From assembly GCA_015487695.1 (NCBI GenBank), contig WFPF01000035.1, positions 1-41,055 on the forward strand: a stretch of 41,055 bases of DNA, written 5' to 3'. Shown in pieces: positions 15,041 through 23,712 of the stretch (within the stretch, counting starts at the first letter, position 1; each line of letters opens with the position of its first letter). Below the pieces are notes generated by a model. The model was not told where the DNA came from. It did not search any database and saw nothing but the letters and a program-made list of their open reading frames with translations. This DNA is from Chitinophagales bacterium (GTDB lineage Bacteria; Bacteroidota; Bacteroidia; Chitinophagales; S012-47). The position numbers and the translations under genes are program-made.

Positions 15041-17167
15041 TTACGCTTCGCTCTCTTCATATTCGGCAATCAATTTATGCTGCACTTCTGCCGGCACCGG
15101 AGCGTATTCCACAAACTTGCGTGTGTGCCGGGCTCTTCCCTGTGAAACAGAACGCAATGCAGAACTGTATTTATAGAGTTCCGAAAGCGGCACGCGAGCC
15201 GTAATTTTCTGATAATGACCTTCGGCATCCATGCCCATGATCAAGGCTCTCCTTGTTTGTAAATCACTCATCACCTCACCCATCACATCTTCAGGCGTGA
15301 GCACCTCTACTTCGTAGATGGGTTCCAGCAATTTTGGATTGGCTTCCCTGAAGGCATTTCTGAAGGCCATCCTTCCTGCCGTTTTGAAAGCGGCATCGTT
15401 GGAGTCAACCGGATGCATCTTTCCGTCATAAATACTGATCTGAACATCGCGGACATAGCTCCCCGTGAGGGGGCCTTCTTCCATTTTCTCCATGACTCCC
15501 TTGAGTATGGAAGGCATAAAACGGTTGTCGATGGCTCCTCCTACGATGCAATTGTAAAAGACCAGCTTTCCGCCCCAGGGCAGGTCGATCTCTTCTTTCC
15601 CGCGGACGGTAAAATCTGAGGGCGGGGGAGTGACACCTTCCTGATACGGTTCGACCCGCATGTGTACTTCGGCAAATTGCCCGGCACCACCTGATTGTTT
15701 TTTATGCCGGTAACTGGTATCCACTTTCTTTTGTATCGTTTCCCGGTAGGGGATCCGGGGCTCTTCAAATTCCACCTGTATGTGATAAAGGTGTTCCATT
15801 TTCCATTTCAGGATATAAAATTGCAGTTCGCCCATTCCGTAGACAATCGTCTGCTTGAGTTCCTGTGACTGCTCTACCCGTATGGTGGGATCTTCATCCT
15901 GAAGGTGATGCAGCGCCTGGGCCAGTTTCTCTTCTTCTCCCTTGCGGGCAGGCTTGATGGCCATTCTGATCTGAGGCTCCGGATATGCAATGGGTTCAAT
16001 CGTCACATTGAAACCCTTGTCGTGCAAGGTGTTGTTGGTATGGGTGTTTTTGAGTTTTACCGTAGCGCCTATGTCTCCGGCATCCATGCTGTCCACCGAT
16101 TCCCGGGTTTTCCCCTGCATCACGAAAAGCTGGTTGATACGTTCCGAGCTTTTGGTCTGGCTGTTTTCAAGGTCTTTGGGAGTCGAAATAATCCCTGACT
16201 GCACTTTGTAAAAGGACATCTCACCCAGGTGGGGCTCACTGATCGTTTTAAAAATAAAAAGGGCTGTCTTGGCATTGGGATCACAAGGCAGCTCTTCTCC
16301 ATTTTTCAGTTTTTCGGGAGGCATCTCGTTGGCACTGGGTGCCACGTTATCGATAAAGCCCATCAGCCGGCCGCTTCCCATGTTCTTCTTAGCCGACAAA
16401 CAGAAAAGCGGGAATATGTCGTGGTTGATCATGGCCGAGCGCAAGCCCTTCCTCATCTCGTCTTCATCGAGCTCTCCTTTTTCGAAATAGAGTTCCATCA
16501 GCCCTTCGTCATTCTCTGCAATGGCTTCTACCAGCTCATTGTGCAGTCTGTCCGCACGCTCCCGCTCACTGTCGGGAATAGGGAGCTTTTCTGGTTTTCC
16601 TCCTTCGGCTGGAAACTTATACATGGTCATCTTTAACAGGTCGATGATCGTGTCAAAATCATTGCCCTGATTGAGAGGATACTGCACCACGGTTACTTTA
16701 TTTCCGAAGCGTTCTTTGGACTGATCCACGGTGAGGTCGAAATCGGCCTTTTCCGTGTCCAACTGGTTTATTGCAATGATGGTAGGTGTCTTGTAGTTTT
16801 CGATGTATTCCCATTGCAACTCGGTGCTTACTTCCACCCCAAACTGAGCATTCAGTACCAGCACGGCAGTATCGGCAACGCGAAGAGCCGAAACCACTTC
16901 TCCAACGAAGTCATCGAGGCCCGGTGTGTCAATGATGTTAATTTTAAATCCACGCCAGTTGGCATGCATTACGGATGAAAAAAGCGAGTTTCCCCGCTCC
17001 TTTTCGATTTCAGTATAGTCGGAAACAGTATTTCCTTCCTCAATACTTCCTCTTCTGTTAATCATTCCCGACTCAAAAAGCATGGTTTCGGCAAGCGTGG
17101 TCTTGCCGCTACCCGAGTGGCCAACCAATGCAATGTTTTTTATATGCTTCAGATCAAATTCTGCCAT
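15041..17167 (-). CDS. elongation factor G-like GTPase (EF-G2-type paralogue)
   Basis: The 708-residue protein has the full EF-G layout: GTPase domain, beta barrel (~residues 300-400), and domains III-V (IPYRETI..., YDGKMHPVDSNDAAFKTAGRMAF, LLEPIYEVEVLTPEDVMGEVMSDLQTRRA). It is not the canonical translocase type. The P-loop is GHSGSGKT (16-23) rather than GHxDAGKT. Switch I has ERGNS (57-61) where EF-G has ERGIT. The base-specificity motif is NQLD (134-137) instead of NKxD. These features match the EF-G-like second paralogue seen in Bacteroidota and others, whose role (recycling, stress translation or none) is not established here. It has its own strong promoter and no neighbours in an operon; the standard fusA is presumably elsewhere. 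Confidence 0.9.
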   Translation of the reverse strand: MAEFDLKHIKNIALVGHSGSGKTTLAETMLFESGMINRRGSIEEGNTVSDYTEIEKERGNSLFSSVMHANWRGFKINIIDTPGLDDFVGEVVSALRVADTAVLVLNAQFGVEVSTELQWEYIENYKTPTIIAINQLDTEKADFDLTVDQSKERFGNKVTVVQYPLNQGNDFDTIIDLLKMTMYKFPAEGGKPEKLPIPDSERERADRLHNELVEAIAENDEGLMELYFEKGELDEDEMRKGLRSAMINHDIFPLFCLSAKKNMGSGRLMGFIDNVAPSANEMPPEKLKNGEELPCDPNAKTALFIFKTISEPHLGEMSFYKVQSGIISTPKDLENSQTKSSERINQLFVMQGKTRESVDSMDAGDIGATVKLKNTHTNNTLHDKGFNVTIEPIAYPEPQIRMAIKPARKGEEEKLAQALHHLQDEDPTIRVEQSQELKQTIVYGMGELQFYILKWKMEHLYHIQVEFEEPRIPYRETIQKKVDTSYRHKKQSGGAGQFAEVHMRVEPYQEGVTPPPSDFTVRGKEEIDLPWGGKLVFYNCIVGGAIDNRFMPSILKGVMEKMEEGPLTGSYVRDVQISIYDGKMHPVDSNDAAFKTAGRMAFRNAFREANPKLLEPIYEVEVLTPEDVMGEVMSDLQTRRALIMGMDAEGHYQKITARVPLSELYKYSSALRSVSQGRARHTRKFVEYAPVPAEVQHKLIAEYEESEA

Positions 17168-17208
17168 GGCACATTGTTTTTATGATGAGTAAAAAATTAA
17201 AAGGATGT

Positions 17209-17240
17209 TAAATATACTTTTTGCAGGGCTGACTGCCAAA
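17209..17240 (-). promoter_or_regulatory. promoter of the EF-G-like gene (TTTG-N20-TATATTTA)
   Basis: On the minus strand TTTG (17237-17240) is followed after 20 nt by TATATTTA (17209-17216), one base off TAnnTTTG. The spacing is typical of Bacteroidota promoters; the leader to the ATG at 17167 would be about 35 nt. Confidence 0.6.
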
Positions 17241-17321
17241 GGATTACCCCTTTGATTGAGGATGATTGATATCACCTTTCTTTTCATAAAAAAATGCAAT
17301 CATTGGCCGGGTATATGGCCA

Positions 17322-18314
17322 CTAATTGTTTCGGAGAGAGGAGGCGATGGTCTCTTCATCCTGATCCATCATGCAGCGGAAATGATTTTTCGGACATTTT
17401 TCGTATCCCAGCTTACTGCATGGGCGGCAGGGCAGGTCCTTCACCTCGAAGCGATATTCCCGACCCGGTCCGTTGCCGAAATACGGAGACATACCAAAGG
17501 CCGGCACCGTATTGCCCCAGGTAAGTGAAATCTGTTTTTGAAGTGCCGCGGCTATGTGCATCATTCCCGTGTCGTTGCTCAGCACTTTGCGCGCATGCTG
17601 CAGGAGCCAGGCCGACTGTTCCAGATTGTACTTTCCGCAGGCATTGAATACTTTGCCCGGACGCGCATCGGCAATGCGTTGTCCCATTTCTTTTTCAGCC
17701 GGCCCACCGATAAGTATCACAGGGCTCTTCAATCGGTCAATGACTGAAAGTAACTTTGTTTCAGGAAACCGCTTAGTTGTATAGGTGGCTGCGATCACTA
17801 CCGCCACATAGTCACTCCGGTGGCTTTCCGGCAGTTCTCTCAGCGAAAGCCGGTCTTCGGACGGAATGAAGAAATCAAGGCCTTTGCCATCGTTTCTGAC
17901 ACCCAGTTTCTTTACGGCCTGGAAGTAGCGATCAACTACATGCTCTGTTTGCAGAGGATGCATTTTGAAATGTATAAGCAGAAACTTCCGGAAATTTTGC
18001 TTTGGAAAGCTTGCCGATCTTTTTAGAAGGGCGGCTTTTATAAGAAGGGTACGTAAGTTTTTGTGCAAATCAACGATGAAGTCGAAATTTTCTCGCCTTA
18101 ACTTCCGAATCAGTGAGGGAAGGGAGTCGCTCAGCAGATGTATTTTGTCGATGTTCGGATTGTTTTTTACAATCGAGGCATAGCGAGACTTTGTGGCGTA
18201 ATGGACTTCGGAGTCGGGGAGCTCCTTTTTCAGACAGCGGACGAGGGCACTGGTCAGCACAATGTCGCCTATGGAACTGAACCGGAGGATCAGTATCTTT
18301 TTGGGGGGTTGCAT
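17322..18314 (-). CDS. glycosyltransferase family 9 (heptosyltransferase-like)
   Basis: Predicted ADP-heptose:LPS heptosyltransferase-type enzyme acting on the LPS or LOS core at the cytoplasmic membrane face. The 330-residue product begins PPKKILILRFSSIGDIVLTSALV, the hallmark of family 9. It continues with a Rossmann-like N-half (VHYATKSRYASIVKNNPNIDKIHLL) and a C-half with LIGGPAEKEMG and the donor-binding LSNDTGMMHIAAAL. A Cys-rich tail (LPCRPCSKLGYEKCPKNHFRCM) is usual in the group. I choose ATG 18314 because the ORF-track TTG at 18323 overlaps a perfect -7 element. The exact sugar transferred cannot be read from sequence. Confidence 0.9.
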   Translation of the reverse strand: MQPPKKILILRFSSIGDIVLTSALVRCLKKELPDSEVHYATKSRYASIVKNNPNIDKIHLLSDSLPSLIRKLRRENFDFIVDLHKNLRTLLIKAALLKRSASFPKQNFRKFLLIHFKMHPLQTEHVVDRYFQAVKKLGVRNDGKGLDFFIPSEDRLSLRELPESHRSDYVAVVIAATYTTKRFPETKLLSVIDRLKSPVILIGGPAEKEMGQRIADARPGKVFNACGKYNLEQSAWLLQHARKVLSNDTGMMHIAAALQKQISLTWGNTVPAFGMSPYFGNGPGREYRFEVKDLPCRPCSKLGYEKCPKNHFRCMMDQDEETIASSLRNN

Positions 18315-18320
18315 AGGCGA

Positions 18321-18354
18321 CAAAGATAATCAGAAGAAAAACGGCCTTGTCAAA
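18321..18354 (-). promoter_or_regulatory. promoter of the family 9 glycosyltransferase (TTTG-N22-TATCTTTG)
   Basis: On the minus strand TTTG (18351-18354) and TATCTTTG (18321-18328) are 22 nt apart, a complete Bacteroidota-type promoter. The -7 element ends 6 nt before the ATG at 18314, so the mRNA is expected to have almost no leader. Confidence 0.65.
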
Positions 18355-18800
18355 TCAATAATGTGGGGTATGTTCGGAAAAGGCGGAAAAAAGCCGCTGC
18401 CGGAAAACTCTACCAAAACCGGCAGCAGCTATTTTTTCACTAACTGTAACAAATATACCCAGCATAAGGGGCTATTGTTTTCCCTTTACGGGTGCTTCCT
18501 TTCAGGTGTAAGAAATATGAAATAAATGAATTGACAGGCTGAGGAAGATTGCAGTTCTCTATTTTGAGTGCCGGTGAAACAGAAATCTATGAGTGTAAGG
18601 TTTCCGGATTTTGCGATTTTTTTTCATGAAGCAGCCGATTATCCCGGAAATCATTCCGTTCACCGATAAAAAATGACCATTTACAGAATTAAATGGCAAT
18701 ATATAATGCATAGCTATAACATAGCATCTACAAAAAGCTAATTTAATTTTTCATTACGTGGGGTATTTTGGAAAAGGTTGTCAACTACTGACAACCTTTT
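18324..18800. other. 477-bp spacer with no supported gene
   Basis: No ORF here has a recognisable product; the 87-residue plus-strand ORF at 18262-18525 runs through the glycosyltransferase promoter and a hairpin and looks spurious. The spacer holds that promoter at one end, the queG terminator at the other, and an internal hairpin with T-runs on both sides at about 18389-18433. Between 18460 and 18760 the sequence is AT-rich and I see no clear structure. Confidence 0.6.
18389..18433. terminator. hairpin with T-runs on both strands, orphan
   Basis: GCTGCCGG (18396-18403) pairs with CCGGCAGC (18419-18426) around a 15-nt loop, with AAAAAAGCC before it and AGCTATTTTTT after it, so it can terminate in either direction. 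No annotated gene ends here; on the minus strand a TATATTTG (18450-18457) sits just upstream. Confidence 0.6.
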
Positions 18801-18801
18801 C
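18771..18801 (-). terminator. terminator of queG, overlapping its stop codon
   Basis: A perfect 12-bp stem GAAAAGGTTGTC/GACAACCTTTTC with a 7-nt loop. It shares its outermost base with the queG TAG (18801-18803). The following T-run is short on the minus strand, but the stem is strong. Confidence 0.65.
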
Positions 18802-19739
18802 TATTTTGCGCTTCTTTGTAAGAACTTCAGATTTCTTTTGAGCCCCTCAAATCCGCTTCTTTTTAATGCGGATTTCCGAAAAAGTCCGTTAAAAACTTCC
18901 CGGCTAATCTCGAACCACTCTTCCGCATTCATCTCAAGCATCTCCTGACTGGCTTTGAAGCGCTCTTCCTTATGGGGGCTTGCAAAGCGGTTCCACGGAC
19001 AGACTTCCTGACAGATATCGCAGCCGAATGCCCAGTTTTCCATCTTACCTTCAAAGCTTTCAGGGATTTCCTTGTCTCGCAGTTCGATGCTAAGGTAGGA
19101 GATACATCTGCGGGCATCTACTTTGTATGGCTCGTATATGGCATCGGTGGGGCAGGCATCCATGCAGCGGGTACAGGTCCCGCAATAGTCTTTCACGGGT
19201 CCGTCCGCCTCGAGTTCCAGGTCGATGATTAACTCGGCCAGAAACGAATAGGAGCCATGTCCTTTGCGCAGGAGCAAACTGTTTTTGCCTATCCACCCGG
19301 CTCCGCTCTTTCGTGCCCAGGCTCTTTCCATCACGGGGGCCGAATCTACAAAGGCCCTTCCCGATATACTTCCGATTTCGCACTCAAGAAAGGCCATGAG
19401 CATCCGTAGTTTGTCTTTAATTACGAAGTGGTAATCCTCTCCATAGGCGTACTTTGCAATTTTAGGGGCCTCGGGGTCTTGTTGTTTTTCTTCGGGGTAG
19501 TAGTTGTAGAGCAGGGTCACTACCGAGCGGGCACCGTCCACCAGCTTCCGCGGATCCAGTCTCTTGTCGAAGTGATTTTCCATATACTTCATCTTGCCAT
19601 GACGCCCCTGGCGAAGCCAGGACTCGAGCCTGGGCGCTTCTTCTTCAAGAAATTCGGCTTTTGAAATCCCGACAAAGTCAAATCCGAGGCGATAAGCCTC
19701 TGCTTTGAGAAGGGCCGCATGGGCAGAAGCCTTATTCAT
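18801..19739 (-). CDS. queG: epoxyqueuosine reductase QueG
   Basis: Performs the last step of queuosine synthesis in tRNA, reducing epoxyqueuosine with a cobalamin and two [4Fe-4S] clusters. The 312-residue protein has the N-terminal LGFDFVGISKAEFLEEEAPRLESWL, RGMKYMxNHFDKRLDP-type region, and two ferredoxin motifs: CGTCTRCMDACPTDAI and CDICQEVCPWN. The central DSAPVMERAWARKSGAGWIGKN block is diagnostic. Length is slightly short of many family members but complete at both ends. It lies 34 bp after a small membrane-protein gene and ends in a hairpin. It adds another tRNA-modification gene to this window besides miaA. Confidence 0.96.
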   Translation of the reverse strand: MNKASAHAALLKAEAYRLGFDFVGISKAEFLEEEAPRLESWLRQGRHGKMKYMENHFDKRLDPRKLVDGARSVVTLLYNYYPEEKQQDPEAPKIAKYAYGEDYHFVIKDKLRMLMAFLECEIGSISGRAFVDSAPVMERAWARKSGAGWIGKNSLLLRKGHGSYSFLAELIIDLELEADGPVKDYCGTCTRCMDACPTDAIYEPYKVDARRCISYLSIELRDKEIPESFEGKMENWAFGCDICQEVCPWNRFASPHKEERFKASQEMLEMNAEEWFEISREVFNGLFRKSALKRSGFEGLKRNLKFLQRSAK

Positions 19740-19773
19740 GACTTATGATTTGAGCAGCAGTGCCGGACAAAGA

Positions 19774-20154
19774 TCAGGCGATGTCGTAACGCCCCGATGC
19801 CCGTTTTCGTTTTACGAAAAGAGAACGAAGGGCATATCCGGTCCATCCCCAGAGCCCCCCCACAAGCCCCCCGGTAAAAGCGGTAAGCAGGATGAGAAGG
19901 GTCGGAGAACCCACTTTAAAGAGTTCGGCAATCTTGATGCTCAGCACACCCCCTGACTGATAGTGAATCATCAGGGCAAGCGTACCCCAAAGAAGAGCGA
20001 TGGAAAGGAAACCCGCAAAGAATGCTCCACGCGCTTTGCCGGAGAAAAATGCTCCAAGAAGAAACGGCATGATTGCAATGCTGTACCAGGGCAATGTCAG
20101 TTGAAGGAAATAACTGGCAATACTGATGATAAACAAGCTTACTATAAATTTCAT
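19774..20154 (-). CDS. small membrane protein, four predicted spans, hypothetical
   Basis: The 126-residue product is nearly all hydrophobic, with spans at roughly residues 3-20, 23-40, 43-64 and 83-108, and ends in a basic tail (LFVKRKRASGRYD). I do not recognise a family. Its ATG overlaps the stop of the penicillin-acylase gene in an ATGA arrangement (20151-20154), so translation is coupled. Whether it serves the acylase is unknown. Confidence 0.75.
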   Translation of the reverse strand: MKFIVSLFIISIASYFLQLTLPWYSIAIMPFLLGAFFSGKARGAFFAGFLSIALLWGTLALMIHYQSGGVLSIKIAELFKVGSPTLLILLTAFTGGLVGGLWGWTGYALRSLFVKRKRASGRYDIA

Positions 20155-22583
20155 TTTGCTTCAATTTTTATCGTTTTAAAAGAAGAAGAATTGCCTTTCG
20201 GAGCTTCCTGCAGGAAGCGGGCTTCGAAGTAGCGTCCTTCGGCCCAGGCTTCTATCTGGTTGCTGTAGTACGGACTGCCCGGATTGCCCGACTGACCGCC
20301 CGGTATCACAATCCAGGCCCGGGTCGGATTTTCAAGGGAAACGATCATGCGCCAGCTGGGGCCATGATTATGAGCCGTAGCATTTACAATGCCGTAGTTG
20401 CCACCAATATGAATGTTTGACACGGAGAATGCTTCGAGGGCTGAAATCCAGTGCTCTACAGTTGTGTTCTTGAATGCAGCCCAGGTAGGGGTCTCACCAT
20501 TCTCGGATTCCAGTTTTTTCACTTCTTCGATTGTTTTTTCGAATGCCATGACAAAGAGGTCGCCCACATTTTCTTTCTTGCTTGTGGAGTCCAGGTCGAA
20601 GAGACGATGCGCAGGATTCTTCTGTGCAAGCAGGATTACTACATACTTCTCGGGCTGTGGCAGCCGGATGTGATTGCTTCGGCCTTTTTCGGCCAGAAGA
20701 TTTGCAAAATGCTTCCAGAAAATCTCAAAATAAACGGGCTCCTGATCATCGGGGCCGTAATAATGATCCCAATATCGCAATGAATTCAAGAGGTCTGTGC
20801 CACGATCGCCCCAGCTTTCTTTTTCCAGCTTGGGCAGAGCCAACTCAAGTATGGCTTCGGCATAAAGGCTCATGTTATCAGTGTGCATGCGCTGGAAGCT
20901 TTCTTTGCTGATGCTGTGCGAATCGGCAGCATAGAGCATATTGTTCACTCTTCTGTTTCTGAAGTATTCAAAATCGCCATTGTAGTAATACGGATAAGTG
21001 GAGTCGGTAGGATGCTGATTGGCCGAGCTGACAAATCCACGCCCGGGATTGACGATGTGCGGGTTGTCTTGCTGAGGGATCATTCCGGACCATTCGTAGC
21101 GCGAGTCCGAGCCATCCATTATGAATTTACCCTGTTCCTTCCAGCGGAGGGGGAATGCACCCTGCTGCCAAATGGCAATGGTATCGTCTTTGGAAGCAAA
21201 AACGAAATTCTGTGCAGGTACTTCAAAATAGGAGATGGCCTTTTTATAGTCGCTGTAATTCTCTGCCCGGTTGAGAAGTAGGAAGGTTTTGATCTCATCA
21301 CCCGGATCAAGGGCTTTCCACTTCATGGCCAGTCCGGTTCGCAGGCTGTCGCGGGTGTAGCCGTAGTTTCGGTCATAGACAACCGGCCCGTAATGGCTGT
21401 ATAAGATGGTATCGTAAAATGAAGGAGCTCCTTTGATCTTGATTTCTTCTACTTCCGTATGGGTCGGGCGGACAGATTCGTCATAGATGTACTCCCTGCG
21501 GCTTTTATCCGTAAATCGCAATTTATACCAATCCTTCACATCGCGTCCGGCATTGGTGACCCCCCATGCAATTTTATCATTGAAACCAAAGACAACCCCC
21601 GGTGTGCCCGGCAGGCTGGCACCGTACACGTTTTGATTCGGGCTGTGCAGTTGCATTTCGAACCAAAAGGCAGGAAGGTGGAGGCCCAGGTGGGGATCGT
21701 TTGCCAGCATGGCCACACCGTCTTTGCTTTTCCAGGGTGCCACGGCCCAGTTGTTCGAACCGTTGTGCGGGTTGGGTTGCATGCTTCGGTTCAGAGCTAT
21801 CAGCTCGGTTGGGATATAATCGGGCGGAGGCGAGAGATGAAAAGTATCCTCCGGGAAAGAGGTACCTGCCGGCACAATCGGATCGAGTGAATCGGGGAAA
21901 TCAGGATATATCTCGCTGAATATTTCACGTCCGTAAAATTTCAGGGCATTGGTCATTTCAAGATCATCGTCTTTACCCACCAGATTGTATGACATCAGGC
22001 GAAGCATGTAAGCGATTTTATCGGCAGACCACGGCTCCGGCTTTGCATCCAGCAGTTTGTATTCTACGGGGTAGTCTTTGTATTCAAGTGATGCAATGTA
22101 GGCATTTACTCCTTCGGTATAAGCATCGATTGCGTCTTTCACCATGGGATCCTTCTGCAATTCCTTCATCGATTCCTTTACGGAGGGTCCGAAGCCGATT
22201 CTTCGAAAGTAGCGGTCGATGCGAAGCGCATCCGGCCCGAGTATCTCGCTGAGCCTTCCACTTGCCACACGCACCATAAAGTCCATTTGAAAGAGCCGCA
22301 TGCTTGCGTGCATATAACCCTCGGCAAAATAGAGGTCATGATCGTTCGAAGCAAAAATATGTGGAACCTTGCGCTCGTCCACATAGATGCTCACTCCCTC
22401 TTTAACCGGAAAATCAAGTTTTTGCAAATCAGGTGTCTGCTCTTCCCATTCGGAATTCTGCCAAAAACCCGAAAAGGGATCCATGAATTTTCCAAAAGCA
22501 GGCATTTTGCCCATCGAGTGATTCAAAACATAAGTAAGTGCCAGGGTGATGAGGAGTAGGAAAAGAATGCCTGCTTTCTTCAT
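20151..22583 (-). CDS. penicillin acylase family protein (Ntn hydrolase)
   Basis: Amidohydrolase of the penicillin G/acyl-homoserine lactone acylase superfamily, 810 residues, exported or membrane-anchored by an N-terminal hydrophobic segment (about residues 4-19). The precursor cleaves itself before the nucleophile: G275-S276 in NGSNNWAVAPWKS is the conserved alpha/beta junction. Other landmarks are YVDERKVPHIFASNDHDLYFAEGYMHA in the alpha chain, MLANDPHL after the nucleophile, GxPGVVFGFNDKIAWGVTN, and a C-terminal HNHGPSWRMIVSL...GGQSGNPGSPYY. In this superfamily the physiological substrate varies (antibiotics, quorum signals, lipopeptides) and cannot be inferred. The next gene overlaps by 4 bp. 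Confidence 0.93.
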   Translation of the reverse strand: MKKAGILFLLLITLALTYVLNHSMGKMPAFGKFMDPFSGFWQNSEWEEQTPDLQKLDFPVKEGVSIYVDERKVPHIFASNDHDLYFAEGYMHASMRLFQMDFMVRVASGRLSEILGPDALRIDRYFRRIGFGPSVKESMKELQKDPMVKDAIDAYTEGVNAYIASLEYKDYPVEYKLLDAKPEPWSADKIAYMLRLMSYNLVGKDDDLEMTNALKFYGREIFSEIYPDFPDSLDPIVPAGTSFPEDTFHLSPPPDYIPTELIALNRSMQPNPHNGSNNWAVAPWKSKDGVAMLANDPHLGLHLPAFWFEMQLHSPNQNVYGASLPGTPGVVFGFNDKIAWGVTNAGRDVKDWYKLRFTDKSRREYIYDESVRPTHTEVEEIKIKGAPSFYDTILYSHYGPVVYDRNYGYTRDSLRTGLAMKWKALDPGDEIKTFLLLNRAENYSDYKKAISYFEVPAQNFVFASKDDTIAIWQQGAFPLRWKEQGKFIMDGSDSRYEWSGMIPQQDNPHIVNPGRGFVSSANQHPTDSTYPYYYNGDFEYFRNRRVNNMLYAADSHSISKESFQRMHTDNMSLYAEAILELALPKLEKESWGDRGTDLLNSLRYWDHYYGPDDQEPVYFEIFWKHFANLLAEKGRSNHIRLPQPEKYVVILLAQKNPAHRLFDLDSTSKKENVGDLFVMAFEKTIEEVKKLESENGETPTWAAFKNTTVEHWISALEAFSVSNIHIGGNYGIVNATAHNHGPSWRMIVSLENPTRAWIVIPGGQSGNPGSPYYSNQIEAWAEGRYFEARFLQEAPKGNSSSFKTIKIEAK

Positions 22584-22771
22584 ATGTTGAATTTTTTGTA
22601 CAATATATCGTGAATTCAGTAAAAAACGGTCTTGCGCTTGGTATCAGGGTATCCTTTAAACATTAAATTTAAAAATAAGTAACTTTCATTGCTTTACTTG
22701 GAGTAAATTGTAGGCATATTGATGAATTAAAGACATTGCACATATTTATGGGGGTATTTATGCGCAAGTAG

Positions 22772-22801
22772 TTGACTTAATATTAAATAAATTTATCTTT
22801 A
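22772..22801 (+). promoter_or_regulatory. promoter of the tandem receiver genes (TTG-N19-TATCTTTA)
   Basis: TTG (22772-22774) and TATCTTTA (22794-22801) are 19 nt apart, one base off TAnnTTTG, 18 nt before the ATG at 22820. Confidence 0.55.
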
Positions 22802-22819
22802 GGCATTAAGCTGTGTTAC

Positions 22820-23242
22820 ATGGGGGAAGAAACAAAGAAACACAATCTGGTGGTCGTGATAGATGATGACGACATCAATAATTTTCTCTGCGAAAAAGTC
22901 ATAAAGTCATCCAACGTAAGTGAAAAGATGCGCTCCTATCTGAACGGGCGCGTGGCAATGGATGATATAGAAAGGGCCATAGCTGAAAATCGTCCGGAAG
23001 ACATTCCTTCTGTCATTTTTCTGGATATCAATATGCCGGTAATGAACGGCTGGGAGTTTCTGGATGAGCTTGATCCCCTTGTAAAGAAGCACCAGCTTCA
23101 GACAAAAGTGGCCATTCTGTCTTCCTCTGTATTCCAAAAAGACAAGGAAAGGGCCGATAAATACCGGGTAGTGGTGGATTATATCTCGAAACCACTATCA
23201 ATAGCTACCGTAAAAGGCTTTTTTGAAAGACTAAGTCAATAA
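22820..23242 (+). CDS. single-domain response regulator (receiver only), first of a tandem pair
   Basis: The 140-residue protein is one receiver domain and nothing else. It has the acidic pocket DDDDIN (15-20), the phospho-acceptor D69 in FLDINMPVMNGWEFLDE, SSS in the T/S position, and KPL near residue 127. Such stand-alone receivers act as phosphate shuttles or as regulators by direct protein contact. The DINMPxMxGWxFL signature is typical of Bacteroidota Rcp1-type receivers. A close relative follows 53 bp later. No histidine kinase is in the window, so partners are unknown. Confidence 0.92.
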   Translation: MGEETKKHNLVVVIDDDDINNFLCEKVIKSSNVSEKMRSYLNGRVAMDDIERAIAENRPEDIPSVIFLDINMPVMNGWEFLDELDPLVKKHQLQTKVAILSSSVFQKDKERADKYRVVVDYISKPLSIATVKGFFERLSQ

Positions 23243-23295
23243 AATTCTCTCCGGTCTTTCCCTCTCCATTTATTATTTAATAGTTTTATGACCAG

Positions 23296-23712
23296 ATGAA
23301 TGGTGAAGCAAAGAATGAAAAAGTAGTCCTTTTTGTGGATGATGATGAGATCAGCAATTTTGTCAGTGTGAAAACGCTGGAAGATGCTCGCATTGCAGAC
23401 CGCATACTTTCGGTAACGGGTGCACGCGAGGCATTGGATTTGATCAAGGAGGGGATCAATGGCAACGGGCCCATTCCGGATCTTATTTTTCTGGATATTA
23501 ATATGCCGATTATGTCGGGGTGGGATTTTCTGGAAGAATACAAGGAGATCAAAGACCAGGTAGGGAAAAAGATTTACATCATCATTCTCACTTCGTCTGT
23601 CTACAAGCACGATAAGGCCAAAGCGGCCACCTACGAAGACGTGGACGATTATACTTTGAAACCCCTCGATATATCCGACTTAATTGTCTTTAAACGGAAG
23701 TACTTAAGCTGA
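23296..23712 (+). CDS. single-domain response regulator, second of a tandem pair
   Basis: The 138-residue receiver is clearly paralogous to the preceding gene: DDDEIS at 15-20, phospho-acceptor D67 in FLDINMPIMSGWDFLEE, TSSVYKHDKAKA, and KPLDISD near the end. The insert between alpha helices (EGINGNGPIPD) matches the same region in its neighbour, pointing to tandem duplication and divergence. It has no output domain. Its 3' end overlaps the methyltransferase gene on the other strand by 9 bp. Confidence 0.92.
   Translation: MNGEAKNEKVVLFVDDDEISNFVSVKTLEDARIADRILSVTGAREALDLIKEGINGNGPIPDLIFLDINMPIMSGWDFLEEYKEIKDQVGKKIYIIILTSSVYKHDKAKAATYEDVDDYTLKPLDISDLIVFKRKYLS

Noticed and set aside
18262-18525. 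87-residue plus-strand ORF in the 477-bp spacer
   Set aside because: It covers the glycosyltransferase promoter and an orphan hairpin and has no recognisable product.
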